Of a DNA stretch of 59,189 bases, positions 10,742 through 20,457 are shown piece by piece (positions within the stretch are counted from its first letter, which is position 1; each line of letters starts with the position of its first letter). The stretch spans positions 1 through 59,189 of the forward strand of contig CANFRA010000003.1 in assembly GCA_947449305.1 (NCBI GenBank). The letters run 5' to 3'. This stretch comes from Burkholderiaceae bacterium. Its GTDB lineage: Bacteria; Pseudomonadota; Gammaproteobacteria; Burkholderiales; Burkholderiaceae. Both the position numbers and the translations under genes were made by a program. A model generated the notes under the pieces. That model was not told where the DNA came from and made no database searches. It saw nothing but the letters and a program-made list of their open reading frames with translations.

Positions 10742-11578
10742 TTAGGAAGCTAGTTTGGAGTTTGAGAGATCCGCGCAGAGCGCTGACCAACGGGGCAATA
10801 CCTGCATGGCATTACGCCATACAGCCGAAGCAAAGTCAGCCTCATTCACGCCGCGAACAGATGCCAAAGTTCTGGCGATACGCGGCAAGATGGCAGGCTC
10901 ATTAAATGCAATCCCCTCCTCCCTCAACCATGCCGGTGGAATATCAGGCGCATCAGTTTCGGTAACGATACTATCGATTGGGAGTTCCGTTAAGAGTCTA
11001 CGAATTTGTAGTGCACGCTCATAAGTAGCGGCGCCACCAAATCCTAACTTAAAACCCAATTCAATAAACTGCTCTGCCTGCTGAAAGCTGCCATTAAATG
11101 CATGTGCAATTCCCCCTGGAATTTTGCGACGACGCAAAGCCTTCAGAATGGCATCTTGAGATCTGCGCACATGCAAAATGACTGGCAACTGAAACTTTTG
11201 CGCTAAATCTAACTGCGCATTGAAAAAATACTCTTGCTTATGTGGATCTAAGCCTTCCACAAAATAATCCAGTCCTATCTCACCAATACCAACAAATCTG
11301 GGGTCAGAAAGCGATTGTGAAATCTCTTGTTCCAGAATATTGATATCAGCTTCTTGAGCTTGATTGGTATACAGAGGATGTATACCGAGGGTATAGACTA
11401 AGCCTGGAATTAATTGACTATATTCTTTGGCAAGTTCACGAACATGCTGACAGTCACCTGCTTTGACAGCCAGCAATAGAATTGCCTGGACATTTTTGTC
11501 GGCAGCAGACTGAATGACTTCGGGCAAGGTACGTTCAAACTCAGGGGCATCTAGATGGCAATGGGTATCGATCCACAT
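10742..11578 (-). CDS. tatD: TatD-family metal-dependent hydrolase
   Basis: TatD-like DNases are TIM-barrel metallohydrolases. Motifs: DTHCHLD near the N-terminus, ILHVRRS, HAFNGS and TETDAPD near the C-terminus. I chose the ATG giving MWIDTHCHLD (278 residues) because that is where the family begins and a GGGAG lies 11 nt upstream; an ATG at 11602 that overlaps the lolD stop (ATGA) is an alternative and would add 8 residues. It is followed by comEC in the same run. Confidence 0.9.
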   Translation of the reverse strand: MWIDTHCHLDAPEFERTLPEVIQSAADKNVQAILLLAVKAGDCQHVRELAKEYSQLIPGLVYTLGIHPLYTNQAQEADINILEQEISQSLSDPRFVGIGEIGLDYFVEGLDPHKQEYFFNAQLDLAQKFQLPVILHVRRSQDAILKALRRRKIPGGIAHAFNGSFQQAEQFIELGFKLGFGGAATYERALQIRRLLTELPIDSIVTETDAPDIPPAWLREEGIAFNEPAILPRIARTLASVRGVNEADFASAVWRNAMQVLPRWSALCADLSNSKLAS

Positions 11579-11598
11579 GGGATGTGTTACTCCCATGA

Positions 11599-12294
11599 TC
11601 ATTGCGAGAAAGTCTTTAATACTCCGCGCTCTAAATGCAAAATACGATCGCAACGTTTGGCGCGTACTGGATCATGCGTCACAATCACAAAGGCAGTGCC
11701 CTGATCGCGAGCGATGTCCAGCATTAAATCAAATACACCATCAGCAGTTTCGGTATCTAAGTTACCGGTTGGTTCATCTGCTAGTACACACGCAGGATTA
11801 CCCACCAAAGCTCTTGCAACCGCTACGCGTTGGCGCTCACCACCAGACAACTCGCCGGGCGTATGCAATTCACGCGCAGATAAACCAACTGCTTTCAGCA
11901 TCTTGCTAGCACGTTCCATGGAAGCATCATTATCTAAACCACGAATACGCAAAGGCAAAGCCACGTTTTCAACTGCACTAAATTCATCTAAGAGATGATG
12001 GAACTGATAAATAAAGCCTAAGCTTTGATTGCGCAGTTCATCTAACTTTTTGACAGCTAACTGATTTAAATTTGAGCCGGCAAGAACGACTGAGCCTGCG
12101 CTTGGGGTATCTAAGCCTCCTAACAGATGTAATAAAGTACTTTTACCTGAGCCAGATGAGCCCACAATAGCTACCTTCTCTGAAGGTGTCACATCTAAGT
12201 CAATCGCCTTTAGCACTTCTACTGCTGTAGGACCCTGACCATAGGTCTTAGCGAGGCCTCTAGCCATCAGAACTAAATTAGCTGGATTACTCAT
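11599..12294 (-). CDS. lolD: Lipoprotein-releasing ABC transporter ATP-binding protein
   Basis: LolD powers release of outer-membrane lipoproteins from the inner membrane to LolA. Walker [10 protein letters not shown], signature LSGGERQR and Walker [13 protein letters not shown] are all visible. The start at 12294 gives 231 residues and overlaps the lolC stop by 8 nt (ATGAGTAA), the same coupling pattern used elsewhere in this window; an upstream start would add 12 residues inside lolC. Confidence 0.95.
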   Translation of the reverse strand: MSNPANLVLMARGLAKTYGQGPTAVEVLKAIDLDVTPSEKVAIVGSSGSGKSTLLHLLGGLDTPSAGSVVLAGSNLNQLAVKKLDELRNQSLGFIYQFHHLLDEFSAVENVALPLRIRGLDNDASMERASKMLKAVGLSARELHTPGELSGGERQRVAVARALVGNPACVLADEPTGNLDTETADGVFDLMLDIARDQGTAFVIVTHDPVRAKRCDRILHLERGVLKTFSQ

Positions 12295-13549
12295 AACGGA
12301 GTGCCTCCGCTGGTTGGACTTTGGCAGCACGACGACTTGGATAGAGGGTAGCTAACACCGATAAGCCAAATGCCATCAAGCCCACAGTGACTACATCACT
12401 CAATCTGACATCCGAAGGCAATTCACTAATAAAGTAGATTTCGCGGGGCAAGAAACGTACTCGGAAGATCGCTTCTATAGCAGGAACAATGACATCAATA
12501 TTGAGCGCAATCAACAAACCTAAACCAACCCCTGCTAAGGAGCCGAGGATGCCAATGGCTAGACCCTGAATTAAAAATATTCTTTGAATCAAGCCGGGAC
12601 TCGCGCCCATCGTTCTCAAAATCGCAATGTCAGCTTGCTTCTCATTCACCGTCATCACCAATGTAGACACGAGATTAAATGCTGCTACCGCAATAATCAA
12701 AGTAAGAATGATGAACATCATCTTCTTTTCAGTTTGGACTGCAGCAAACCAATTACGATTTGAACGTGACCAATCAGTTACCCACATTGCTTGGGGCACT
12801 ATGGCAGCCAATTGATTGGCTACCTCAGGTGCACGCTGCATATCATCTATCTTCACGCGCAAGCCAGAGGGATCACTTAGACGCAACAAGGCAGCCGCAT
12901 CTTTCCAATGCATGATTGCTAAAGAGCTGTCGTACTCATAATGTCCGCTATCTACAATGCCAACGACTTGCAGTGTCCGCATTCTTGGCATTGCACCAGC
13001 CGGCGTTAAATCACTCTCAGGAACAATAAGATTGACACGATCACCGACATGCGCGCCAACAAGAGCTGCAAGTTGAGCGCCTAGGACAACACTAAACCCC
13101 CCCGGCTTGAGGTCATCAATACTGCCAGCAACAAATTGTTTTGGCAGATCAGAAACTTTTCCTTCTTCGCTTGGCGAGATTCCCCGAATGGCTACGCCAC
13201 GCATAACATTCTCACGACTGAGCAAGCCTTGAGAACTTACCATGGGTGCCACACCGACTACATGGGGTTGCGTTGCAACCTTCAAAGCAAGCGGCTCCCA
13301 ATTAGCCAATCCTTCTGGTGCAGTAATTTCGACGTGCGATAGAACGGATAGCATACGGTCACGAACTTCCTTTTGAAAACCATTCATGACAGAGAGGACA
13401 ACGATGAGGGAGGCAACGCCTAGGGCAATACCAGCGGTAGAAATCCCGGAAATGAAAGACAGAAAGCCATCACGCTTACCCACCGTCTTACGACGCTTGG
13501 AGCGGGTGTAGCGCAGGCCAATTTCTAGCTCGATAGGAAGTCTCAACAT
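12287..13549 (-). CDS. lolC: Lipoprotein-releasing ABC transporter permease
   Basis: Permease of the LolCDE system (LolC/LolE family). One N-terminal membrane helix (about 30-50), a large periplasmic domain, then three helices in the C-terminal FtsX-like domain (about 275-410). About 420 residues, as expected. Only one permease gene is present, so the transporter is probably the homodimeric LolF-type arrangement seen in several proteobacteria, or the second permease is elsewhere. A GTG two codons upstream (13555) is an alternative start. Confidence 0.92.
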   Translation of the reverse strand: MLRLPIELEIGLRYTRSKRRKTVGKRDGFLSFISGISTAGIALGVASLIVVLSVMNGFQKEVRDRMLSVLSHVEITAPEGLANWEPLALKVATQPHVVGVAPMVSSQGLLSRENVMRGVAIRGISPSEEGKVSDLPKQFVAGSIDDLKPGGFSVVLGAQLAALVGAHVGDRVNLIVPESDLTPAGAMPRMRTLQVVGIVDSGHYEYDSSLAIMHWKDAAALLRLSDPSGLRVKIDDMQRAPEVANQLAAIVPQAMWVTDWSRSNRNWFAAVQTEKKMMFIILTLIIAVAAFNLVSTLVMTVNEKQADIAILRTMGASPGLIQRIFLIQGLAIGILGSLAGVGLGLLIALNIDVIVPAIEAIFRVRFLPREIYFISELPSDVRLSDVVTVGLMAFGLSVLATLYPSRRAAKVQPAEALRYE

Positions 13550-13595
13550 AGCCACAGTTTAGTGAATTACTAAGACAAACTGATGGAATACCTAA

Positions 13596-14591
13596 ATGCC
13601 ACCTAAAATCAGGGAAATGACTGCAAATTCCACATCCCCCCCAAGCGCTCAGAACGCTCTACGGCGCTTTACCCTCCTATTATCAGGCGAGGATGCCTTT
13701 GACTCTGAGGACGAGCAGGCAATGGGTGAACGCCCAGTTCAGGGGCTGCCTCATGAGCGTTTTTTACTAGGGAAACTAGTGCCGCTGGCTCCAGTCTTAC
13801 TTTTAGGGCAAACATCACAAGTCGTGAATCCGTCTGAAGTCATTGCCTGCCTACAGCCAGTGCATCTTCATGCTACGCGCGATCACCTGATTTTGATGGG
13901 GCAAAACCAGATCGATTTGACACAATCTGAATCCACAGAACTTCTAAAGACTGCCCTACCCTTCATTGAGGAAGATTTTCAAAGTTCAATTGTGCTCCGG
14001 GGCCAGTACTACTGGTTTGTTCCAGCAGGCCCATTTACGAACTTAGAGAGCTATAGCATCGAGCAAGCGCATGGCCGCAATATCGATTGGTGGATGCCGC
14101 GCGATACTAATGAAGAAGGTATCGCAAAGCGTTGGCGTAAACTCCAAAATGAAATTCAGATGCTGTGGCATATTGACCCAGTGAATGAAAAACGTGAACA
14201 ACGTGGCATGCCAAGCATCAACTCCTTATGGATTAGCGGCATTGGTAAATTGGGCGATGTACAAGCACCACAGGTAGTTCAACAATCGAAGCATCTTTAT
14301 GGTTCACACCCCTTGCTAGCTGGATTAGCTAAGCTCTTTAATATCCCTTATTCAAGCGCATTCAATACTCCAGCAGCAGGATCTTTTGCCTGGTTAGAGA
14401 ACCCTGATTCGGTATGGCCGACATTAATTACCGCATTGCGCAATAAAGAATTAGATGAAGTGCTACTCATTGATTTTCCACAAGGGAAATCTCGTGAGCG
14501 GGTCTTCACGGCTAGAAATATTTCTAAAACATCTTGGGCTTTCTGGAAAAAAGCAGAGCCTCTTACCTGGAAAGAAATCATTTCCTCATGA
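13596..14591 (+). CDS. COG4255-like protein of unknown function, coupled to recJ
   Basis: 331 residues without a membrane segment or signal peptide. I recognise it only as the conserved betaproteobacterial protein that precedes recJ, sometimes loosely named a phosphoglycerate mutase homologue; no catalytic motif of that family is evident to me. A GGA about 8 nt before the ATG at 13596 supports this start; an ATG at 13617 is possible. Its stop overlaps the recJ start (ATGA), which suggests a connection with RecJ or simple operon coupling. Confidence 0.75.
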   Translation: MPPKIREMTANSTSPPSAQNALRRFTLLLSGEDAFDSEDEQAMGERPVQGLPHERFLLGKLVPLAPVLLLGQTSQVVNPSEVIACLQPVHLHATRDHLILMGQNQIDLTQSESTELLKTALPFIEEDFQSSIVLRGQYYWFVPAGPFTNLESYSIEQAHGRNIDWWMPRDTNEEGIAKRWRKLQNEIQMLWHIDPVNEKREQRGMPSINSLWISGIGKLGDVQAPQVVQQSKHLYGSHPLLAGLAKLFNIPYSSAFNTPAAGSFAWLENPDSVWPTLITALRNKELDEVLLIDFPQGKSRERVFTARNISKTSWAFWKKAEPLTWKEIISS

Positions 14592-16339
14592 GTCTCTTTT
14601 CTCAGCGCCCTTTCTCTGAACGCACCGCTACCTGGTTTGAACAAAGTGGTCTTCATCCATTACTTGCCAGACTGTATGCAGCACGAGGTCTGCAATCCCC
14701 TGAAGAACTCTCGCTAGACTTGAAGCAACTACTCTCACCAACAGAACTCAAGAATTGCATCAGTACGGCAGCTTTGTTAGCAGATATCTTGGAGCGCAAA
14801 GAGCCGATGCTTATCGTTGCAGACTATGACTGTGATGGTGCTACTGCTTGCGCTGTTGGCTTGCGGGGATTTCGAATGCTGGGCGGCCCCGAGACTCCCA
14901 TTCACTTTCTAGTTCCCAATCGCTTCACGATGGGTTATGGCCTCACCCCTGAAGTAGTTGAGCTTGCTGCCGAGCAAACCCCCAAACCGAAATACCTCAT
15001 TACGGTTGATAACGGTATTGCGAGTGAGGCTGGTGTAGATCATGCTCATGAGCTGGGTATGGAAGTGATCATTACGGATCATCATCTGCCTGGTGATCGC
15101 CTTCCCAAAGCAACCGCGATTGTCAACCCCAATCAACCAGGTTGCACCTTTCCTAGTAAAGCACTTGCTGGCGTTGGTGTGATGTTCTATCTATTGGTAG
15201 CATTACGTGCTGAGCTTCGTCAGCGTGGAAAATTTACCCATGAGACCCAACCTAAAGTTGAGAACTTATTAGATCTTGTTGCGCTAGGTACAGTTGCTGA
15301 TGTAGCACAGCTTGATCGCAACAATCGTGTACTAGTTTCTAATGGCTTGAAACGCATTCAGGCTGGAATATCTCAACCTGGAATGCAGGCCCTGTTTCAA
15401 GTAGCAAGTCGAGATCCACGCAAGGCAAATACCTTTGATTTAGGCTTTGCTATTGGTCCGCGCCTCAATGCCGCCGGGCGCTTAGCAGATATGACTTTAG
15501 GCATTCGCTTACTCCTAACGGATAACACCGATGAAGCAATGACACTTGCCCAAGAGCTTGATCGCATTAATCGCGAGCGTCGCGTGATTGAAACCGGCAT
15601 GCAAGAAGCAGCACTTGCCCATCTTGCAGAAGACCAATTAGCTGGAACAATAGCGCAGCGCAATAGCATCTGTCTTTGGAATCCTGAGTGGCATCAAGGT
15701 GTTGTGGGAATTGTGGCATCGCGCTTAAAAGAACGCTTTAATCGCCCTGCGATTGTTTTTGCTCCCGCTGATGGCAGCACAGGCGAAGAGTTACGTGGAT
15801 CCGGCAGATCATTGACGGGCTTTCATTTACGTGATGCTTTAGATATTGTTTCCAAACGTGAGCCTGACCTTATTCTGAAATTTGGTGGTCATGCGATGGC
15901 CGCGGGTTTAACGATTCGCAAGAGTGATTTTGAAAAGTTTGATGCCTGTTTTCAGGAAGTGGCAGGCAACTTGTTAACCGATGAAATCCTAGAACGCCGA
16001 CACCCCCACGATGGATCTCTGCAGCCTTCAGAATTCACCCCTGAAATTGGCGATCTGTTAGCCCAAGAAATCTGGGGCCAAGGATTTCCACAGCCGGTCT
16101 TTTATGGGGAATTTGAGATTGCCCAGCAAAGCCTCATGAAAGAAAAGCATCTCCGCTTGATGCTGCGCCCCCTTGGGGCAGCTGCTACCAACAAGCCCGT
16201 ATCGGCCGTTTGGTTCAACCGCACCCAAAGCCTGCCAGCCAAAGCCAAATTGGCCTACCGCTTGGTGACCGATCGCTATCAAGGACAAGCCCGCATCCAA
16301 CTCATGATTGAGGCTCATGATGAGAGCACCGGAACCTAA
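14588..16339 (+). CDS. recJ: Single-stranded-DNA-specific 5'-3' exonuclease RecJ
   Basis: RecJ degrades single-stranded DNA 5' to 3' in recombination (RecFOR) and mismatch repair. DHH-family motifs: [21 protein letters not shown], then the DHHA1 domain with RGSGRS and GGHAMAAG, then an OB fold. The start MSLFSQRPF at 14588 overlaps the previous stop (ATGA) and gives 583 residues, the normal size. Confidence 0.95.
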   Translation: MSLFSQRPFSERTATWFEQSGLHPLLARLYAARGLQSPEELSLDLKQLLSPTELKNCISTAALLADILERKEPMLIVADYDCDGATACAVGLRGFRMLGGPETPIHFLVPNRFTMGYGLTPEVVELAAEQTPKPKYLITVDNGIASEAGVDHAHELGMEVIITDHHLPGDRLPKATAIVNPNQPGCTFPSKALAGVGVMFYLLVALRAELRQRGKFTHETQPKVENLLDLVALGTVADVAQLDRNNRVLVSNGLKRIQAGISQPGMQALFQVASRDPRKANTFDLGFAIGPRLNAAGRLADMTLGIRLLLTDNTDEAMTLAQELDRINRERRVIETGMQEAALAHLAEDQLAGTIAQRNSICLWNPEWHQGVVGIVASRLKERFNRPAIVFAPADGSTGEELRGSGRSLTGFHLRDALDIVSKREPDLILKFGGHAMAAGLTIRKSDFEKFDACFQEVAGNLLTDEILERRHPHDGSLQPSEFTPEIGDLLAQEIWGQGFPQPVFYGEFEIAQQSLMKEKHLRLMLRPLGAAATNKPVSAVWFNRTQSLPAKAKLAYRLVTDRYQGQARIQLMIEAHDESTGT

Positions 16340-16373
16340 AGGGCAAGCTCAATAACCCCCTTATAATCAGGGG

Positions 16374-17478
16374 ATGGAAGCTGAACAACTCAATACCATC
16401 TCAAATACCTTGTCCGACCTGCTCACCCGTGAGCAAGCTCTTCGGGGGTATCTTTGACTTCGAAGTAAAGTCACGTCGTCTTACCGAAGTTAACTCAATC
16501 CTAGAAGATCCCACCATTTGGGATGATCAAAAAAAAGCGCAAGCACTAGGTAAAGAAAAGAAATTACTCGATGGCGTAGTTGCCACTCTGACTAGTTTAA
16601 ATACGAATATCACAAGCGCTCTTGAGCTATTTGATATGGCTAAAGAGGAAAGTGATTTCGAAACCATCTCTGCCATTGAGCATGATGTGGAAAGTTACAG
16701 CAAGATCATCGGTGACCTAGAGTTTCGCCGCATGTTCCATAATGAAATGGATTCTTGCAATTGCTTTATTGATATTCAAGCCGGTGCAGGCGGTACAGAA
16801 GCCTGTGATTGGGCAAGCATGCTCTATCGTCAATATCTCAAGTATTGCGAACGCAAGGGCTACAAAACAGAAATTCTGGAAGAATCCGATGGCGACGTTG
16901 CTGGCATCAAAAGTGCAACCATCAAAGTGGATGGTGAATATGCCTACGGCCACCTTCGCTCTGAAACTGGTGTGCATCGTTTAGTGCGCAAATCACCATT
17001 TGATTCCTCTAATGGTCGTCATACCTCTTTTGCTTCGATCTATGTCTATCCTGAGATTGATGATTCCATTGAGATTGAAGTGAACCCTGCCGATATTCGC
17101 ACCGATACCTACCGTGCCTCTGGTGCCGGTGGTCAGCACATTAATAAAACTGACTCTGCGGTACGCCTCACGCATATTCCAACAGGTATTGTGGTGCAGT
17201 GTCAGAATGACCGAAGCCAACACCGCAACCGCGCTGAAGCAATGACGATGCTAAAGTCACGTTTATACGAACATGAAATGCAAAAGCGTCGCGTTGAACA
17301 AGATAAGTTAGAGGCGAACAAAACCGATGTGGGCTGGGGCCATCAAATCCGCTCTTACGTTTTGGATCAAAGCCGCATTAAAGATTTACGTACTAACGTT
17401 GAGATCTCAAATACCCAAAAAGTATTAGATGGGGATCTTGATGCCTTTATTGAAGCCAGCCTGAAGCAAGGCGTTTAA
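16374..17478 (+). CDS. prfB: Peptide chain release factor 2, made by programmed +1 frameshift
   Basis: RF2 ends translation at UGA and UAA. The gene is read in two frames: 16374-16454, then 16456-17478 after skipping T16455, giving 367 residues. The 27-codon leader ends at CTT TGA C (16452-16458), preceded by CGGGGGTAT, the internal Shine-Dalgarno-like element that drives the shift. Low RF2 lets ribosomes pause at the UGA and shift, so the gene autoregulates. The stop-recognition motif SPF (residues 207-209) and the catalytic GGQ (252-254) are present. This is not a broken gene. lysS starts 12 nt downstream. Confidence 0.97.
16443..16458 (+). promoter_or_regulatory. prfB programmed +1 frameshift site
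   Basis: CGGGGGTATCTTTGAC: Shine-Dalgarno-like GGGGG, three-base spacer, slippery CTT, then in-frame TGA followed by C (a poor termination context). It differs from the E. coli site only in the first base. Confidence 0.97.
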
Positions 17479-17490
17479 TTACTCACCAAT

Positions 17491-19035
17491 ATGAACGATA
17501 AAACGAATCAAGCCCCCGCCACTGAAGCAGTTGATGAAAACCATATCATTGCTGAGCGCCGTGAAAAACTCGCTAAGCTCCGTGAAGGTGGGGTTGCCTT
17601 CCCAAATGATTTTGTTCCAACGCATTTGGCTGCTGATCTTCATACTCATTACGATAGCCTCACTAAAGAAGAGCTTGCTGCCAAGAAAGTGCATGTCAAA
17701 GTGGCAGGTCGTATGGTACTTAAACGTGTGATGGGTAAAGCTAGCTTTGCAACTATCCAAGATCGTAGCGGTCAGATTCAGTTTTATATCAGCGATGAAC
17801 TGAGCGGCGCCGATACCCATGGCGCCTTTAAACATTGGGATATGGGTGACTTTATTTCTGCTGAAGGTAATCTCTTTAAGACCAATAAGGGTGAGCTCTC
17901 GGTTGAATCTAGCAATCTGCGTTTATTGAGTAAGTCGTTGCGCCCATTGCCAGATAAGTTCCATGGCCTCTCTGACCTTGAAACTAAATATCGTCAGCGC
18001 TATGTCGATTTGATCGTGAACCCAGAAAGTCGCAACACCTTCAAAGCGCGTAGTAATGCGATTGCGTCTCTTCGTCGCCATATGCTCGATGCAGACTTTA
18101 TGGAAGTAGAAACGCCAATGCTTCACCCTATTCCTGGTGGTGCTACAGCTAAACCCTTTATTACCCACCACAATGCTTTAGATATGCAGATGTTCTTGCG
18201 TATTGCACCCGAGCTATATCTCAAACGCTTGGTAGTGGGTGGCTTTGAACGTGTCTTTGAAATCAATCGCAACTTCCGAAACGAGGGTGTAAGCCCACGT
18301 CATAACCCTGAATTTACGATGATGGAGTTCTATGCGGCTTATACCGATTACCGTTGGCTAATGGATTTCACAGAAGGCTTGATTCGTGCAGCAGCAATCG
18401 ATGCGCAAGGCACAGCAGTATTGACTCACCAAGGTCGTGAACTCGATTTAAGTAAGCCATTCCAACGCTTAACGATTACTGAAGCAATTTTGAAGTACGG
18501 ACCACAGTCTAATAAGAGCTACCAAGCAGCTCAATTAGAGGATACTGATTTCATTCGTGCTGAATTGAAAAAAGGCGGCGAGAATCCGGACTCTCCAACT
18601 CTGAAGAACGCTGGCATCGGCGCCCTTCAACTTGCTTTGTTTGAGTTGGTTGCTGAAGAACATCTCTGGGACCCAACCTACATCATCGAATACCCAATCG
18701 AAGTGAGCCCACTCGCTAGAGAGTCGGATACTCGCCCAGGCGTTACTGAGCGCTTTGAGCTCTTCATCACCGGCCGTGAAATTGCCAATGGCTTCTCAGA
18801 ACTCAATGATGCTGAAGATCAGGCCAATCGTTTCCGCAAGCAAGTAGCCCAAAAAGAAGCGGGCGATGAGGAGGCAATGTACTTCGATCATGACTTTATC
18901 CGGGCACTGGAATACGGGATGCCCCCAACGGGTGGTTGCGGTATTGGCATCGATCGCTTAGTCATGCTTCTCACCGATGCACCAAACATTCGAGATGTCA
19001 TTTTGTTCCCGCACCTACGTCGCGAAGAAGAGTAA
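17491..19035 (+). CDS. lysS: Lysyl-tRNA synthetase (class II)
   Basis: Charges tRNA-Lys. An N-terminal OB-fold anticodon-binding domain (about 60-170) is followed by the class II catalytic domain with motif 2 ([15 protein letters not shown]) and motif 3 ([12 protein letters not shown]). 514 residues is the usual size. prfB-lysS adjacency is common in proteobacteria and supports both calls. Confidence 0.97.
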   Translation: MNDKTNQAPATEAVDENHIIAERREKLAKLREGGVAFPNDFVPTHLAADLHTHYDSLTKEELAAKKVHVKVAGRMVLKRVMGKASFATIQDRSGQIQFYISDELSGADTHGAFKHWDMGDFISAEGNLFKTNKGELSVESSNLRLLSKSLRPLPDKFHGLSDLETKYRQRYVDLIVNPESRNTFKARSNAIASLRRHMLDADFMEVETPMLHPIPGGATAKPFITHHNALDMQMFLRIAPELYLKRLVVGGFERVFEINRNFRNEGVSPRHNPEFTMMEFYAAYTDYRWLMDFTEGLIRAAAIDAQGTAVLTHQGRELDLSKPFQRLTITEAILKYGPQSNKSYQAAQLEDTDFIRAELKKGGENPDSPTLKNAGIGALQLALFELVAEEHLWDPTYIIEYPIEVSPLARESDTRPGVTERFELFITGREIANGFSELNDAEDQANRFRKQVAQKEAGDEEAMYFDHDFIRALEYGMPPTGGCGIGIDRLVMLLTDAPNIRDVILFPHLRREEE

Positions 19036-19103
19036 TTAGAGGTAAGCCAGAAATACTTTAATCATTGCATTGCTAAATCAAATCATTTTATTTATAAGCA
19101 CCT

Positions 19104-19880
19104 ATGGCCGCATATAACACTGAAACTGTTCTCACTGTTCATCATTGGAATGACACCCTTTTTAGCTTCACAACCACTCGCAATAAAGGCTTGCGGTTTC
19201 GTAGCGGTCACTTCTTAATGATTGGTCTTGAAGTTGAAGGTAAGCCACTCGTGCGAGCCTATAGTGTTGCTAGCCCAAACTATGAAGAGCACCTCGAATT
19301 CTTAAGCATTAAAGTTCAAGATGGTCCACTCACATCCCGTTTGCAGAAAATTCAGGTGGGCGACCCCATTCTTGTTAGCGAGAAATCTGTTGGCACCTTA
19401 GTGATTGACGACTTAAATCCTGGCAAACACCTTTATCTTTTTAGTACTGGTACTGGTTTAGCGCCATTCATGAGCATCATTCGCGACCCAGAGACTTACG
19501 ATAAGTTTGAAAAGGTAGTGCTGATTCATGGTGTTCGTCTAGTCAGCGAACTTGCTTATGGTGAATACATCAAAAATGAACTCACTCAAGATGAATATAT
19601 TGGCGAGATCATTCGTGAAAAGCTGATCTACTATCCAACAGTAACTCGAGAAGCCTTCAAACATACTGGCCGCCTCACCACCGCCATTGAATCTGGCCAA
19701 CTCTTTAAGGATATTGGCTTGCCTCCATTAGATCCAGCAGTGGACCGAGCCATGATCTGTGGCAGCCCGTCTATGCTTAAAGAAACTGCTGAGATGCTTG
19801 ATGCCAAAGGCTTTAAAGTTTCACCGAGCCTTGGACAGTTGGGCGATTACGTCTTTGAAAGAGCATTTGTAGAGAAGTAA
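19104..19880 (+). CDS. fpr: Ferredoxin/flavodoxin-NADP+ reductase
   Basis: Transfers electrons between NADPH and ferredoxin or flavodoxin. 258 residues: FAD domain with the RAYSVAS motif (RxYS) near 52, NADP domain with FSTGTGLAPFMS, and a C-terminus ending FVEK as in the subclass I bacterial Fprs. It stands 68 nt after lysS and converges on the cytochrome c gene. Confidence 0.94.
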   Translation: MAAYNTETVLTVHHWNDTLFSFTTTRNKGLRFRSGHFLMIGLEVEGKPLVRAYSVASPNYEEHLEFLSIKVQDGPLTSRLQKIQVGDPILVSEKSVGTLVIDDLNPGKHLYLFSTGTGLAPFMSIIRDPETYDKFEKVVLIHGVRLVSELAYGEYIKNELTQDEYIGEIIREKLIYYPTVTREAFKHTGRLTTAIESGQLFKDIGLPPLDPAVDRAMICGSPSMLKETAEMLDAKGFKVSPSLGQLGDYVFERAFVEK

Positions 19881-19920
19881 TGAGCGTAAGTCTTTAAATC
19901 ATCAATGTCTTTTCAACTAC

Positions 19921-20457
19921 TCAACGCTCGATACGAATAAATCCATCCCTATTAGGCATTTTTACCAAAGGTAGTGTCCTAGCATCCATCACAGCATCTT
20001 TTGGGATTATCTTATTAAGATACAAAATATAAGCGGTAGCGGCATAAACTTGATCATCTGTTAAGGACTGCGGCGCTTGATGTGGCATCGCCCTTTTCAC
20101 ATAATCAAAAATAGTAGTTGAGTAAGGCCAAAAACTGCCCACGGTCTTTACGGGCGAATTTGTATTCAACGAACCGCCACCCACAAGACGATTTGCTACT
20201 CCGCCTTGTCCCTGGTCTCCATGACAGGACGCGCACTGTTGCTGATATAACTTTTCTCCAATAATTGCGGTACTTGAGCCGGGTGGTAAGCCCGCTCCAC
20301 TTGGACCAACGTCAATATTCCAGGCCTGAATCTGATTTTCAGTAATCGGCTTGCCAAGGCCTATGGGGCTATGTGCTTGGTAACCACTAGTGCAGCCTAA
20401 TGGCATGCCAATGGTAACTATAAGCAGGGCAATATTGGTATATCTATTAGCGTCCAT
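19921..20457 (-). CDS. Monohaem cytochrome c lipoprotein, SoxD-like, partner of the sulfite dehydrogenase
   Basis: 178 residues with a lipobox (GMPLGC, lipidated Cys22) and one haem c site CASCH (Cys75, Cys78, His79). A likely axial Met is Met124 in RAMPHQAP. The region around GxPITENQIQAWNIDV and VKTVGSFWPY...FDYVKRAMP resembles one domain of SoxD, the cytochrome partner of SoxC, but SoxD is usually a larger diheme protein. Its start overlaps the soxC end by 11 nt, so the two are made together; it probably accepts electrons from sulfite oxidation and passes them to the respiratory chain. Confidence 0.85.
   Translation of the reverse strand: MDANRYTNIALLIVTIGMPLGCTSGYQAHSPIGLGKPITENQIQAWNIDVGPSGAGLPPGSSTAIIGEKLYQQQCASCHGDQGQGGVANRLVGGGSLNTNSPVKTVGSFWPYSTTIFDYVKRAMPHQAPQSLTDDQVYAATAYILYLNKIIPKDAVMDARTLPLVKMPNRDGFIRIER

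Noticed and set aside
11514-11909. 131-codon open frame opposite tatD/lolD
   Set aside because: Overlaps two conserved genes on the other strand and resembles no known protein.
16429-16457. prfB appearing to be disrupted by an in-frame TGA
   Set aside because: The TGA is the programmed frameshift stop; surrounding bases match the known site.
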